Assembly (NCBI GenBank): GCA_003223065.1
Contig: QHXU01000133.1
Span: 15,607 to 32,406 of the forward strand
Direction: 5' to 3'
DNA: 16,800 nucleotides
DNA from: Acidobacteriota bacterium
GTDB taxonomy: Bacteria; Acidobacteriota; Terriglobia; Bryobacterales; Bryobacteraceae
The translations under genes and the position numbers were made by a program. Under the pieces are notes generated by a model that saw only the letters and a list, made by a program, of their open reading frames with translations, ran no database searches and had not been told where the DNA came from. This document shows positions 7,289 through 14,835 of this stretch, one piece after another. Position 1 is the first letter of the stretch, and every line of letters begins with the position of its first letter.

Positions 7289-7295
7289 TAGCATA
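7289..7295. promoter_or_regulatory. Possible shared bidirectional -10 element (TAGCATA)
   Basis: The 43-base spacer between the dehydrogenase (-) and the zinc-ribbon gene (+) contains TAGCATA. On the plus strand TAGCAT fits TAnnnT, about 19 bases before the GTG at 7314. On the minus strand the complement gives TATGCT, about 19 bases before the ATG at 7270. Both would leave short leaders of roughly 13 bases. No clear -35 hexamers were found, so this is a suggestive site only. Confidence 0.3.
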
Positions 7296-7313
7296 ACGTG
7301 CCACACTGGAGAT

Positions 7314-7934
7314 GTGCCCGAACGCTGCACTTGTGGTGCACAGCTTCCTTCCGACGCGCTCTTCTGTCACAAGTGCGGGAAGCCGCAGCGTGACGAGCCG
7401 CTGATGGTTGAGCTGGAAACTCTCCCTCCGCTGCCGCAGCCCGCTCCAGCGCTGGAGCCGCCGCCCATTAGCTTCCACAACGGTCCTGCAGTGCGCATTG
7501 CGCTGCTTGCCGGGATCCTCTCATTTCTTGTCTCGATGCTTTCCGGCCAGCTCGCGTTGCCTCAGGCGTTCGCGCTGGTGTGGCTGGCCGCGGCCGGATT
7601 CCTGGCCGTCTACCTCTATAAGCGCCGCACCGGGCAAAAGCTTTCGGTGGCAAGCGGCGCGCATCTGGGCTGGATCTGCGGCATCTTCGGATTCGTCATT
7701 GTCACGATGCTGCTCACCGTGACGGCGGTCATGCTTTCCGAACCGTCGGTAGTGTCGGCCATGCGGGAGCAGTTGAAAACCCGCGGCATGGCTGAAACAA
7801 CGGTCAATCAAATGATCGAGGTTTTCCGAAGCCCGGGCGGAATCACCGCCGCCGTTCTGGTGTCTTTCGTCCTGTTCACAGTGCTGCCCACCTTCGGCGG
7901 CGCACTCGGGGCCAAGCTGTTGGACCGGGACTAG
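7314..7934 (+). CDS. Zinc-ribbon membrane protein, four predicted helices
   Basis: Function not recognised. The 206-aa protein opens with a zinc ribbon: CTCG (5-8) and CHKCGKP (18-24), four cysteines in CxC...CxxC spacing, as in many 'zinc-ribbon domain' membrane proteins. A Pro/Leu-rich linker (about 30-52) leads to four hydrophobic stretches at about 59-80, 84-102, 118-142 and 178-200. The zinc ribbon is presumably cytoplasmic. The start is GTG, because no ATG lies before the ribbon in frame; GGAG is only 2 bases upstream of it, which is unusually close. The gene is divergent from the dehydrogenase and 24 bases ahead of the TIM-barrel gene, so they may share a transcript. Regulatory or sensing roles are known for related architectures, but nothing specific can be claimed. 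Confidence 0.75.
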   Translation: MPERCTCGAQLPSDALFCHKCGKPQRDEPLMVELETLPPLPQPAPALEPPPISFHNGPAVRIALLAGILSFLVSMLSGQLALPQAFALVWLAAAGFLAVYLYKRRTGQKLSVASGAHLGWICGIFGFVIVTMLLTVTAVMLSEPSVVSAMREQLKTRGMAETTVNQMIEVFRSPGGITAAVLVSFVLFTVLPTFGGALGAKLLDRD

Positions 7935-7958
7935 ACGCGCGCGGCCGCAGCATCTAGT

Positions 7959-8891
7959 ATGAATCTCGGGCTTGATGAATTGCGTGTGACGCGACGATTT
8001 CTATTGGCCGCAGGCGCAGCGGCACTACCGATGCGGGCTGCCGGTACGCGGGTCCGACTGGGGGGCCCTATCTTCCTCCGTTCGGAGTATCCCGCCGAAT
8101 TGGCGCGCGAGCACCGGCGCCTGGGCTACAGCGCCGCGTACTGCCCGAATGCCAGCGTGCGCGACGGAGATCGCATCCAGGCAATCCAAAAAGCGTTCGC
8201 TTCGGAAAACGTGGTGATTGCCGAGGTGGGTGCGTGGAAAAACATGCTGGATCCCGACGCGACGAAACGAAAGCAGAATCTGGACTACGTTATCGAACGT
8301 TGCGCGCTGGCGGAAGCTGTTGGGGCGCGCTGCTGCGTCGATATCGCAGGATCCTACAACGCCGATGTGTGGTATGGAATGAATCCGAAGAATCTATCCA
8401 AAGAGTTCTTCGACGCAACTGTCGAGAACTGCCGCCACATTCTCGACACCGTCAAACCAAAACGCACAAGGTTCACCATCGAAATGATGCCGTGGAGTCT
8501 TCCCGATGGGCCCGATGCATATCTGGAATTGATCCGGGCCGTCGCGAGGACAACGTTCGGCGTGCACCTCGACGTTTGCAACGTTATCAACAGCCCGCGC
8601 CGCTTCTATAACAATGGCGAGGTGATTCGGGAATGCTTCCGCAAGCTAGGCCGCTGGATCACCTCATGCCATGCGAAGGACCTGCGGTGGGCGCCCGAGT
8701 TCAATGTCCATTTTCAGGAGGTGGTACCGGGGCGCGGCCAGCTGGACTACCGCGCTTATTTGGCAGAACTAGCAAGACTGCCGGTGGATGCGCCTCTAAT
8801 GCTCGAACATCTTAAGAACGCCGAGGAGTATGACGAGGGCCGGGCCTACATTCTCCGCGTGGCGGCGGAAACAGGCGTGGCGTTTGCCTGA
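7959..8891 (+). CDS. Sugar phosphate isomerase/epimerase-like TIM barrel with Tat leader
   Basis: A 310-aa member of the xylose-isomerase-like TIM-barrel superfamily (AP_endonuc_2 type). Putative metal ligands occur in the expected order: E175 (FTIEMMPW), D205 (VHLDVCN), H238 (SCHAKD) and E283 (LMLEHL), with the loop VPGRGQLDY (256-264). The N-terminus has a twin-arginine motif followed by a hydrophobic stretch and small residues (TRRFLLAAGAAALPMRAAG, 11-29), suggesting Tat export of the folded, metal-loaded enzyme. The substrate is unknown; related proteins act on ketoses, inositols or keto-sugars, often with Gfo/Idh/MocA oxidoreductases, none of which is here. The ATG at 7959 has no Shine-Dalgarno and forms part of a TAGTAT sequence that could itself be a -10; TTG (7980) or GTG (7986) are alternative starts that keep the Tat motif. 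Confidence 0.8.
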   Translation: MNLGLDELRVTRRFLLAAGAAALPMRAAGTRVRLGGPIFLRSEYPAELAREHRRLGYSAAYCPNASVRDGDRIQAIQKAFASENVVIAEVGAWKNMLDPDATKRKQNLDYVIERCALAEAVGARCCVDIAGSYNADVWYGMNPKNLSKEFFDATVENCRHILDTVKPKRTRFTIEMMPWSLPDGPDAYLELIRAVARTTFGVHLDVCNVINSPRRFYNNGEVIRECFRKLGRWITSCHAKDLRWAPEFNVHFQEVVPGRGQLDYRAYLAELARLPVDAPLMLEHLKNAEEYDEGRAYILRVAAETGVAFA

Positions 8892-8974
8892 CCCCGCACA
8901 TTTTCTTCCCCTCCCTGGAATATGTTCGTAGGTTCCGACGCTCAACGCGCTGAAATCATGTAACCTTTACGGCG

Positions 8975-11422
8975 TTGGACCGTATACAAGACATGCTGCA
9001 AGATCTTCGGTTCTCCTGGCGCGAGTTGCGCAAGAAACCCGGCCTTGCTCTCACCGCCATCATTTCGCTCACGCTCGGCATCAGTGCGACTACCGCCGTT
9101 TTCAGTGTCATCTACGGCCTGTTGGCAAACCCGTTCCCATACCAGGGCGCCGACCGCATGATCAACCTGATTGTTCTGAACGAGAACGGTAAGGATTGGT
9201 GGGTCGGGATCACCGGTCCGCAACTCAAGTTCCTTCGGCAGGCCAGGTGTGTCGATAGTGTTGCTGCTAGTTGGGGGACATGGAATCTCACGACTACGGA
9301 CGAAGATTTACCTCAGGATGTCCCGTCCGTCCAACTCACAGCTAACGCCGGCAGTTATTTCGGCGTCCCCGCCCTCCTGGGCCGCACGTTGATCCCCTCC
9401 GACGCTCCGGACGGCCAGGACCCGCAGCCGGTGGTCGTTCTCAGCTATCTGTTCTGGCAACGACACTTCAATGGCGACCCGACCGTAGTAGGGCGCACCC
9501 TTCAGCTGGTCCACAAGAACTATAGGATCATCGGAGTCTTGCCGCCCCGCTTCACCTGGAATGACGCGGATGTGTATCTCCCGCTGAAGATCACCAACGA
9601 CCCGAACTCTTATTACGGCGCGCTGATCAAGTTAAAGCCGGGAGTCACTCACGCCGAGGCCGACGCCGAGTTGCAACCCCTGCTTGAGCAGTTTGCAAAG
9701 CAAAGTCCCAGCCATTTTCCAAAGAAGTTCAGGGTTCACGTGAAAGGGATCAACGAACGGTATGTTGAACATCTCGGCCGTTCGCTCTTCCTTCTGTTCG
9801 GGGCGGTTTCGCTTCTCCTTCTGATCGGATGCGCCAACGTGTCCATCCTGCTGCTCGCCCGTGGCACAGCCCGCCAGCATGAACTCGCCGTTCGTAGCGC
9901 AATTGGAGCAAGCCGTTGGCGTATTCAGCGCCAGCTTCTCACCGAGGCCCTGGCGTTATCTCTTCTTGGCGCGCTCGGCGGCGTGCTGTTGGCTTATCGC
10001 TTACTCCCGCTCCTGATGCGCTGGTTGCCAGAATACTCGTTTCCGCACGAAGTGGCAATCAGTATCAATCTCCCGGTCCTGGGATTCAGCTGCGCCATCG
10101 CCATCCTCACCGGCGTTTTGTCCGGTCTCGCGCCGGCGTTCCAGTTCTCCCGTCCGCAAGTAGCCCAGCTCATGCAGTCCAGTTCGCGGCGCTCCACTGG
10201 CGGCGCAGCGAGCAAACGCACGCATGATCTGCTGGTGGCTGGGCAGATCGCCCTGACCTTGTTGCTTCTTACCTCCGCCGCTGCCGCCATCAACGGCTTC
10301 GTGCGGCTTGTCCAAGCGGATCTCGGCTACGATCCGCACAATACGATGTCGGTTGGTATCCCCGTGCACCAGAACACGCACGTCAGTTGGGAGGATCGGG
10401 CAGCCTACTTCGACCAGATCCTTACCCGTGTTGCCGCGATGCCGGAAGTGGTCTCGGCCGGAATCTCCATGAACGCGACGCCGCCCGCAAATGGTTGGGA
10501 TCTCTACTTCGAGATTTTTGGACGGCCGGAAGGCCAAAGGGAACAGGTGCGCGTGAACTTCATCAGCTCTGAGTATTTCCCCGTGCTGCGCATACCGCTG
10601 TTGCAGGGGAGGCTATGGGACCATCCCGAAATTATGCGCGGCGCGCGTCTCGCCCTCATCAATGAGACCATGGCACGGCGGTATTGGCCCCACGGCGACG
10701 CGCTGGGTAAACTACTGCGGCTCCCCGACCTGAAGGGCGAACCTCCATTCTCGCCCGCGGCGCCGGACAGCAATAGTTGGCTGCAAATCATTGGCATTGC
10801 CGCCGACGCACGCGACGACGGCCTGCGCAAGCCCGTCAAAGCGGCGATTTATGTACCGTACACTCTTCAAATGCGCATGTGGACCCAGATCCTGGTCCGG
10901 ACTCGCGCCGCGCCGCTTTCGGTCTTGAATCGGGTCCGCGCCGAAGTGAAAGCCGTGGATCCCGATCAGCAGGTGTTTGGCCAGACTCGTGACCTCGAGC
11001 AATGGATTCAGCGCCTGGACGAATATGCCTATGGACGCCTGGTGGCCGCGCTGTTCAGCGCGTTCTCGCTCCTGGCGCTTGCACTCGCCGCAATCGGACT
11101 TTTCAGCGTCGTCTCGTACGGCGTAGCTCAGCGAACGAATGAGTTCGGCATTCGCATGGCGCTGGGCGCAACGCGCGGACAGGTGCTCCAGCTCGTGTTC
11201 ACCTCTTCCGCGCGCAACGTCATCGGTGGAGTTGCGTGCGGGCTCCTGCTTAGTTTCATGCTTAGCGGGGTTCTGTCTAAGTGGGCCGAAGGCAGCTCGC
11301 ATAATCCGCTGGTGTTTGCGGCTGTCACCATGCTTTTGGTTCTGACTGCCGCCTTAGCAGCTTTGATCCCGGCGCGCCGTGCGTCGTCAGTCGACCCAAT
11401 GGACGCTTTGCGATATGAGTAG
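8975..11422 (+). CDS. ADOP-family orphan ABC permease (MacB/FtsX-like)
   Basis: An 815-aa permease of the 'acidobacterial duplicated orphan permease' family. It has two MacB-PCD plus FtsX units in tandem. The first has TM1 (about 23-50), a large extracytoplasmic domain (about 51-265) and an FtsX block (about 270-395) with RGTARQHELAVRSAIGASRW. A cytoplasmic link follows, then a second TM (about 420-445), a second extracytoplasmic domain and a second FtsX block with RTNEFGIRMALGATRGQVLQ. It ends in the typical ARRASSVDPMDALRYE. MacB-like permeases transmit ATP-driven motion across the membrane rather than passing substrate through a pore, but no ABC ATPase is encoded nearby, hence 'orphan'. 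The usual PadR-like regulator neighbour is also absent. The start is TTG (8975) or the ATG at 8993; neither has a clear Shine-Dalgarno. Confidence 0.93.
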   Translation: MDRIQDMLQDLRFSWRELRKKPGLALTAIISLTLGISATTAVFSVIYGLLANPFPYQGADRMINLIVLNENGKDWWVGITGPQLKFLRQARCVDSVAASWGTWNLTTTDEDLPQDVPSVQLTANAGSYFGVPALLGRTLIPSDAPDGQDPQPVVVLSYLFWQRHFNGDPTVVGRTLQLVHKNYRIIGVLPPRFTWNDADVYLPLKITNDPNSYYGALIKLKPGVTHAEADAELQPLLEQFAKQSPSHFPKKFRVHVKGINERYVEHLGRSLFLLFGAVSLLLLIGCANVSILLLARGTARQHELAVRSAIGASRWRIQRQLLTEALALSLLGALGGVLLAYRLLPLLMRWLPEYSFPHEVAISINLPVLGFSCAIAILTGVLSGLAPAFQFSRPQVAQLMQSSSRRSTGGAASKRTHDLLVAGQIALTLLLLTSAAAAINGFVRLVQADLGYDPHNTMSVGIPVHQNTHVSWEDRAAYFDQILTRVAAMPEVVSAGISMNATPPANGWDLYFEIFGRPEGQREQVRVNFISSEYFPVLRIPLLQGRLWDHPEIMRGARLALINETMARRYWPHGDALGKLLRLPDLKGEPPFSPAAPDSNSWLQIIGIAADARDDGLRKPVKAAIYVPYTLQMRMWTQILVRTRAAPLSVLNRVRAEVKAVDPDQQVFGQTRDLEQWIQRLDEYAYGRLVAALFSAFSLLALALAAIGLFSVVSYGVAQRTNEFGIRMALGATRGQVLQLVFTSSARNVIGGVACGLLLSFMLSGVLSKWAEGSSHNPLVFAAVTMLLVLTAALAALIPARRASSVDPMDALRYE

Positions 11423-11513
11423 CTACTGCCGCGCCAGGCAGAGTGCTCCCGTCTAACGCTCGCCCGCCCATTCGATCCAGGCGGCTGGAGCCGAGGTCTC
11501 AGAATGATACGCT

Positions 11514-11518
11514 GAGGA
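11514..11518 (+). promoter_or_regulatory. Ribosome binding site deciding the ATPase start
   Basis: GAGGA lies 5 bases before GTG 11524, the codon at which similarity to SMC/RecF-like ATPases begins (PLTRLSVHGYRSLRD). It argues against the longer ORF from 11443, whose extra 27 residues look non-coding. Confidence 0.6.
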
Positions 11519-11523
11519 ACCGA

Positions 11524-12689
11524 GTGCCTCTGACCCGCCTAAGTGTTCATGGCTACCGTTCCCTCCGCGACTTGAGTTTGCCGTTAAGCCAGGTGAATAT
11601 CATTACGGGCGCTAACGGGACCGGCAAATCCAACCTCTATCAAGCTCTAATGCTGGTTGCGCGCGCAGCCAACGGGCAATTCGCCCGTGCCATAGCTGAG
11701 GAGGGCGGGACGCCGACCCTTTGTGGGCTGGCGGCGAGAGAATTCGCTATACGAAGAAGCGTCCGGTCAAGAGATTCGGTCTGGCGGTAGAGACCGATTC
11801 GTTTGCGTTCAGCTTTGCGGTTGGCCTGCCTTCAACGGGTTCGCTGCCACTTGGCAATTCGCTATTTGGGTTTGATCCCGAATTGAAAGAGGAGAAGCTC
11901 TTGCTGGCAGGCGCGGGGAAACCGGTCCTGATGATGGACCGCCGTGGACCTTCCACCTGGCTGCGGAATGCGGAAGGGAGGATGGAAGAATACGCTTTTG
12001 CGCTGCTCAAATATGAGTCCGTCTTGACCCAAGTGGTGGAGCCTCATCGCTACCCGGAGGTCAACATGGTGCGCCAGGCTCTTTTGACATGGCGCTTCTA
12101 CCATCAGTTTCGGACAGACCCAATGTCACCGTTGCGCTATCCGCAGATCGGCGTGCAGACGAATGTCCTGAGTCATGACGGCTCGGACCTGGCTGCCGCT
12201 CTTGAGACGATTCTGGAGATTGGCGATAAAGCCGGGCTCAATGAGACCATCGCTCGCGCGTTTGGAGGAGCCCGGCTCCGAATCGCTGCCGTTGAGACAC
12301 TCTTCAGCATTCGCCTGGAAGTGCCCGGGTTGCTCCGGCCTTTGGATGCCCGTGAGTTTTCCGATGGACAACTTCGGTTTCTGTGTTTGTGTGCGGCGTT
12401 ACTAAGCCCCCGGCCGCCGGCCCTCATTGCGCTAAATGAACCAGAGACAAGTCTGCATCCGGATCTCTACGAACCTCTGGCTCAGTTGGTCGCACGCGCT
12501 TCGAGGTCGTCGCAGATCTGGGTAACGACGCACTCGCGCGTCCTGGCCGACAAAGTTGCAGCCTTCTCGAATACCGCGCCGGTAGAACTAACGTTGGTTG
12601 AGGGCGAAACTCGGCGCGCCGATGACCCGAATTCCCCGAGACGTCCGCACCGGCGCCTGCGGTTTGACGAGCAGGACGAGCCGGACTAG
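11524..12689 (+). pseudogene. SMC/RecF-like AAA ATPase, broken by one frameshift
   Basis: Two overlapping frames together encode one predicted ATPase of about 388 aa (AAA_21/COG4637-like). The first frame (11524-11790) has the opening strand PLTRLSVHGYRSLRD and Walker A GANGTGKS (residues 29-36). It should continue into the second frame (to 12689), which supplies WAGGERIRYTKKRPV, the middle lobe, a signature-like EFSDGQLRFL, Walker B with D-loop ALIALNEPETSLHP and switch His in VTTHS. The frames meet at 11716-11724 (ACCCTTTGT). One additional T in the TTT run would read Thr-Leu-Leu-Trp-Ala-Gly and restore the whole protein. No other lesion is seen and the 3' part is well preserved, so a recent mutation or a sequencing/assembly error is likely; the junction does not match a classical -1 slippery heptamer. 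Such ATPases are often stand-alone or linked to phage-defence/DNA functions; no partner is here. It shares its stop with convergent EamA. Confidence 0.78.
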
Positions 12690-13636
12690 AGGTTCGGCCG
12701 CGTAGATTCCAGCGAGTCGGGTCCGCTTTCGACCGGGCCCGCGGCGCCAAGCTTTCGGACCGCGACCGAAACTCGTTTCACAATCGCGACGCCCGCAAAT
12801 ATGATCGCCATCGCGATCGCTTCGCGCACGCCGAAAGGCTCACGATAGAACAGCCATCCCAGCGCGACGGCCACTCCGGGATTGATGTAAGTGTAGATCG
12901 AGGCGACCGAGACTGGAAGCCGGTCCAAGGCAAACACGTAGGCGCTGTAGCCAACGATCGAACCGAACATCACCAGGTAGGCGAGCGCGCCGGCTCCGCG
13001 AGGGGTCCAGTGCACGGGCTGCGGATGGAGCAACGCCGGAACCGTATATACCAGACCGGTGGCCAATTGCTGCACTGCCCCGCTCACGAACGGATGGGCG
13101 CGCGATGTTTGACGGCGCTGCGCAATCGAACCGATGGCCCATCCCGCGCATCCTAATTGAAGCAGCAGGAATCCTCCCAGCGTGCCGCTGGTCCCGCGCA
13201 GCGCTGCCGGTCCCACCAGGAGCGCAACCCCGATCGAGCCGACGAGCATCCCTCGGATTGTCGGCGCGTGCAACGGCTCGCCGCCGGGCGCGAGCGCTTC
13301 AGTTCCCACCAGCCAGAAGGGCGACGTCGTGACGAACAGCGCCGCCAGCCCGCTTGGAATCCATAGTTCCGCGAACGCGAGACAGCCATTGCCGATGCCC
13401 AGCGTCACCACCCCGTAACCCGCCGTCTGCCAGAGCTCGCGTCCGCGCGGCAGGTGCGCGCCCATGAGCAGCGCGCCGCCGAGCATCAGAACGCCGGAAA
13501 TCGTATAGCGGATGCAAACCAGCATCACCGGCGAGAACGACTCCAGCGCCATGCGAATGCCCAGGTACGTCGTGCCCCAAAAGAAGCACACGCAGGTGAG
13601 CGCGACATAAGCGTTAAATTGTGGATGATCGCGCAA
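12686..13636 (-). CDS. EamA/DMT-family transporter
   Basis: A 316-aa inner-membrane protein of the drug/metabolite transporter superfamily, made of two EamA repeats of five helices each (about 8-145 and 153-290). The first helix carries the typical FFWGTTYLGIRMAL, and the ninth/tenth-helix region reads ASIYTYINPGVAVALGWLFY followed by EPFGVREAIAMAIIFAGV. The C-terminal 30 residues are polar and probably cytoplasmic. The family exports amino acids or metabolites (YdcZ, RhtA, YedA types); the substrate here cannot be told. The start is TTG (M-R-D-H-P-Q), because no ATG lies before the first helix; there is no strong Shine-Dalgarno. The gene runs toward the ATPase, sharing CTAG as stop, and away from the kinase at 13658. 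Confidence 0.88.
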   Translation of the reverse strand: MRDHPQFNAYVALTCVCFFWGTTYLGIRMALESFSPVMLVCIRYTISGVLMLGGALLMGAHLPRGRELWQTAGYGVVTLGIGNGCLAFAELWIPSGLAALFVTTSPFWLVGTEALAPGGEPLHAPTIRGMLVGSIGVALLVGPAALRGTSGTLGGFLLLQLGCAGWAIGSIAQRRQTSRAHPFVSGAVQQLATGLVYTVPALLHPQPVHWTPRGAGALAYLVMFGSIVGYSAYVFALDRLPVSVASIYTYINPGVAVALGWLFYREPFGVREAIAMAIIFAGVAIVKRVSVAVRKLGAAGPVESGPDSLESTRPNL

Positions 13637-13645
13637 GGTCCAAGC

Positions 13646-13655
13646 TACGATGGTA
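13646..13655. promoter_or_regulatory. Possible overlapping divergent -10 elements (TACGATGGTA)
   Basis: Only 21 bases separate the EamA (-) and kinase (+) starts. TACGAT (13646-13651, plus) ends 6 bases before the kinase TTG, a spacing that would place the transcription start at the start codon (leaderless mRNA). TACCAT on the minus strand (13650-13655) ends 13 bases before the EamA TTG. The hexamers overlap by two bases. No -35 elements were recognised. Confidence 0.3.
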
Positions 13656-13657
13656 AC

Positions 13658-14587
13658 TTGATCCTCACGTTAACCATCAATCCTGCCATTGATCGCATCG
13701 TCACCGTCGACAAGCTCGTTTTCGAAGACCGGGCTTACATTCTCAAGCGTGGCGAGGCGGCAGGAGGGCGCGGCATTAACGCCTCGCTTGTCATCCATGC
13801 TTTCGGCGGAAAGACGCTGGCGTTACTTACATCCGGCGGCGCGTCCGGAGAGCGTATGGAAAACTTGCTCGCAAACACGGGATTCCCGTTCGAGACGGTC
13901 CGGGTGCGCGCGGAAAGCCGCATCAATCTCACGATCTCCGACAAGCAGGGCCTGACCGTGAAACTCAACGAGGTGGGCGCGACGCTCGAAAAGCACGAGC
14001 TCAAGGAAATCCAGAAGTTGGTGGAAGCCCGCCTGGGCAAAGCGCGCTGGCTGATGATCTGCGGAAGCATCCAGCCCGGAGTTCCAGCGCACTTTTATTG
14101 CGAAATTGTCGAAATGGCAAAGCGCCGCGGCGTCAAGACGCTGATCGATACCGATGGCGACGCGCTGCTCCACGCCCTCGAAGCCAAGCCGACGGTCATC
14201 ACTCCCAATCAGCACGAGGCGGAACGTCTGCTCAACCGGGCGCTAATTACGCGGATCCAGTTCATCGAGGCCATTGACCGCATCCAGGCGATGGGGCCGG
14301 AGTCAGTCATCCTGTCGCTTGGCAGCCGCGGAGCGCTCGGATTGAGTCCCGAGGGAATGTTCGAAGCGCTGCCCCCGCGCATCGACGCTCTGTGCCCGAT
14401 CGGCGCAGGTGACGCCCTGGCCGCGGCCTTCGTATGGAGCATGGAGAAGAAGAAATCGTTCGCCGAGTCGCTGCGCTGGAGCGTGGCGGCGGGTACTGCC
14501 ACCGCGCAATTGCCCGGCATGTCGTTCGCTACGCTCGAGCAGGCGCAGGCGATTTACCAGCAGGTGGAAGCCCGCCCGGCACGGTGA
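13658..14587 (+). CDS. PfkB-family hexose kinase (1-phosphofructokinase/LacC type)
   Basis: A ribokinase-fold sugar kinase of the 1-phosphofructokinase family (TIGR03168-like), phosphorylating a hexose phosphate such as fructose-1-phosphate, tagatose-6-phosphate or fructose-6-phosphate with ATP. Started at TTG 13658 it has 309 aa and the family's exact N-terminus, MILTLTINPAIDRIVTVD. The PfkB motif 1 region reads GGRGINASLVIHAFGG (36-51), with Arg for the usual Lys. ITPNQHEAERLL (181-192) and SLGSRGALG (220-228) are the nucleotide side, and GAGD (249-252) carries the catalytic Asp. An in-frame ATG (13625) would add 11 residues but lies inside the EamA gene, and still longer forms are antisense to it. 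No fru or lac genes flank it, so the substrate is open. The spacer suggests a leaderless transcript. Confidence 0.88.
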   Translation: MILTLTINPAIDRIVTVDKLVFEDRAYILKRGEAAGGRGINASLVIHAFGGKTLALLTSGGASGERMENLLANTGFPFETVRVRAESRINLTISDKQGLTVKLNEVGATLEKHELKEIQKLVEARLGKARWLMICGSIQPGVPAHFYCEIVEMAKRRGVKTLIDTDGDALLHALEAKPTVITPNQHEAERLLNRALITRIQFIEAIDRIQAMGPESVILSLGSRGALGLSPEGMFEALPPRIDALCPIGAGDALAAAFVWSMEKKKSFAESLRWSVAAGTATAQLPGMSFATLEQAQAIYQQVEARPAR

Positions 14588-14619
14588 TTTTCCGGGCGGA
14601 GTTTCTTGCGGTCAGGGGC

Positions 14620-14835
14620 TTACTTTCTCCGCCGTCTGAAGAAAACGTCGGACGACTTTATGGATGTCATCACGAGTACCAGGAACAGCACCAACAGCGA
14701 AACCAGAGTAGCCACAGAGCCGATCACCAGGTAATCGGACTCCTTGAGCGGCGCCGGCATGAATCGGAGCATAATCGCCGCCACTACTACGAAAACGCAG
14801 CAGGCGGCCAGTCCCAGGAGTAGCCCGCGCCGCAT
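14620..14835 (-). CDS. Small two-helix membrane protein, function unknown
   Basis: A 71-aa protein I do not recognise. It has two hydrophobic helices (about 5-25 and 38-58) joined by a short polar loop, LRFMPAPLKESDYL, and ends in the basic stretch FFRRRRK, which by the positive-inside rule places both termini in the cytoplasm. Its ATG overlaps the stop of the chelatase gene by one base (TGATG), so it is probably translated by coupling as the last gene of a three-gene unit. The arrangement and hydrophobicity support a real gene, although similarity is unknown. A 7-base inverted repeat (14595-14601 and 14627-14633) straddles its end but with a 25-base loop, so I do not call it a terminator. 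Confidence 0.65.
   Translation of the reverse strand: MRRGLLLGLAACCVFVVVAAIMLRFMPAPLKESDYLVIGSVATLVSLLVLFLVLVMTSIKSSDVFFRRRRK

Noticed and set aside
9632..10537. Minus-strand ORFs opposite the ADOP permease
   Set aside because: Low-complexity shadow frames with no recognisable motifs; the plus-strand permease explains the region fully.
11716..11724. Programmed -1 ribosomal frameshift in the ATPase
   Set aside because: The bases do not form an X XXY YYZ heptamer in the zero frame and no downstream pseudoknot was obvious; a plain indel is simpler.
11524..12689. Phage-defence system built on the SMC-like ATPase
   Set aside because: No nuclease, TOPRIM, reverse transcriptase or other effector gene lies next to it; its neighbours are a permease and an exporter.
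13454..13657. Long N-terminal extension of the PfkB kinase
   Set aside because: Residues are antisense to EamA, rich in Arg/His/Ala and unlike any kinase N-terminus; the family start fits TTG 13658.
14595..14633. Inverted repeat GGCGGAG / CTCCGCC between the kinase and the small membrane gene
   Set aside because: The loop is 25 bases, the stem only 7 and no T-run follows on either strand; partly inside a coding region.
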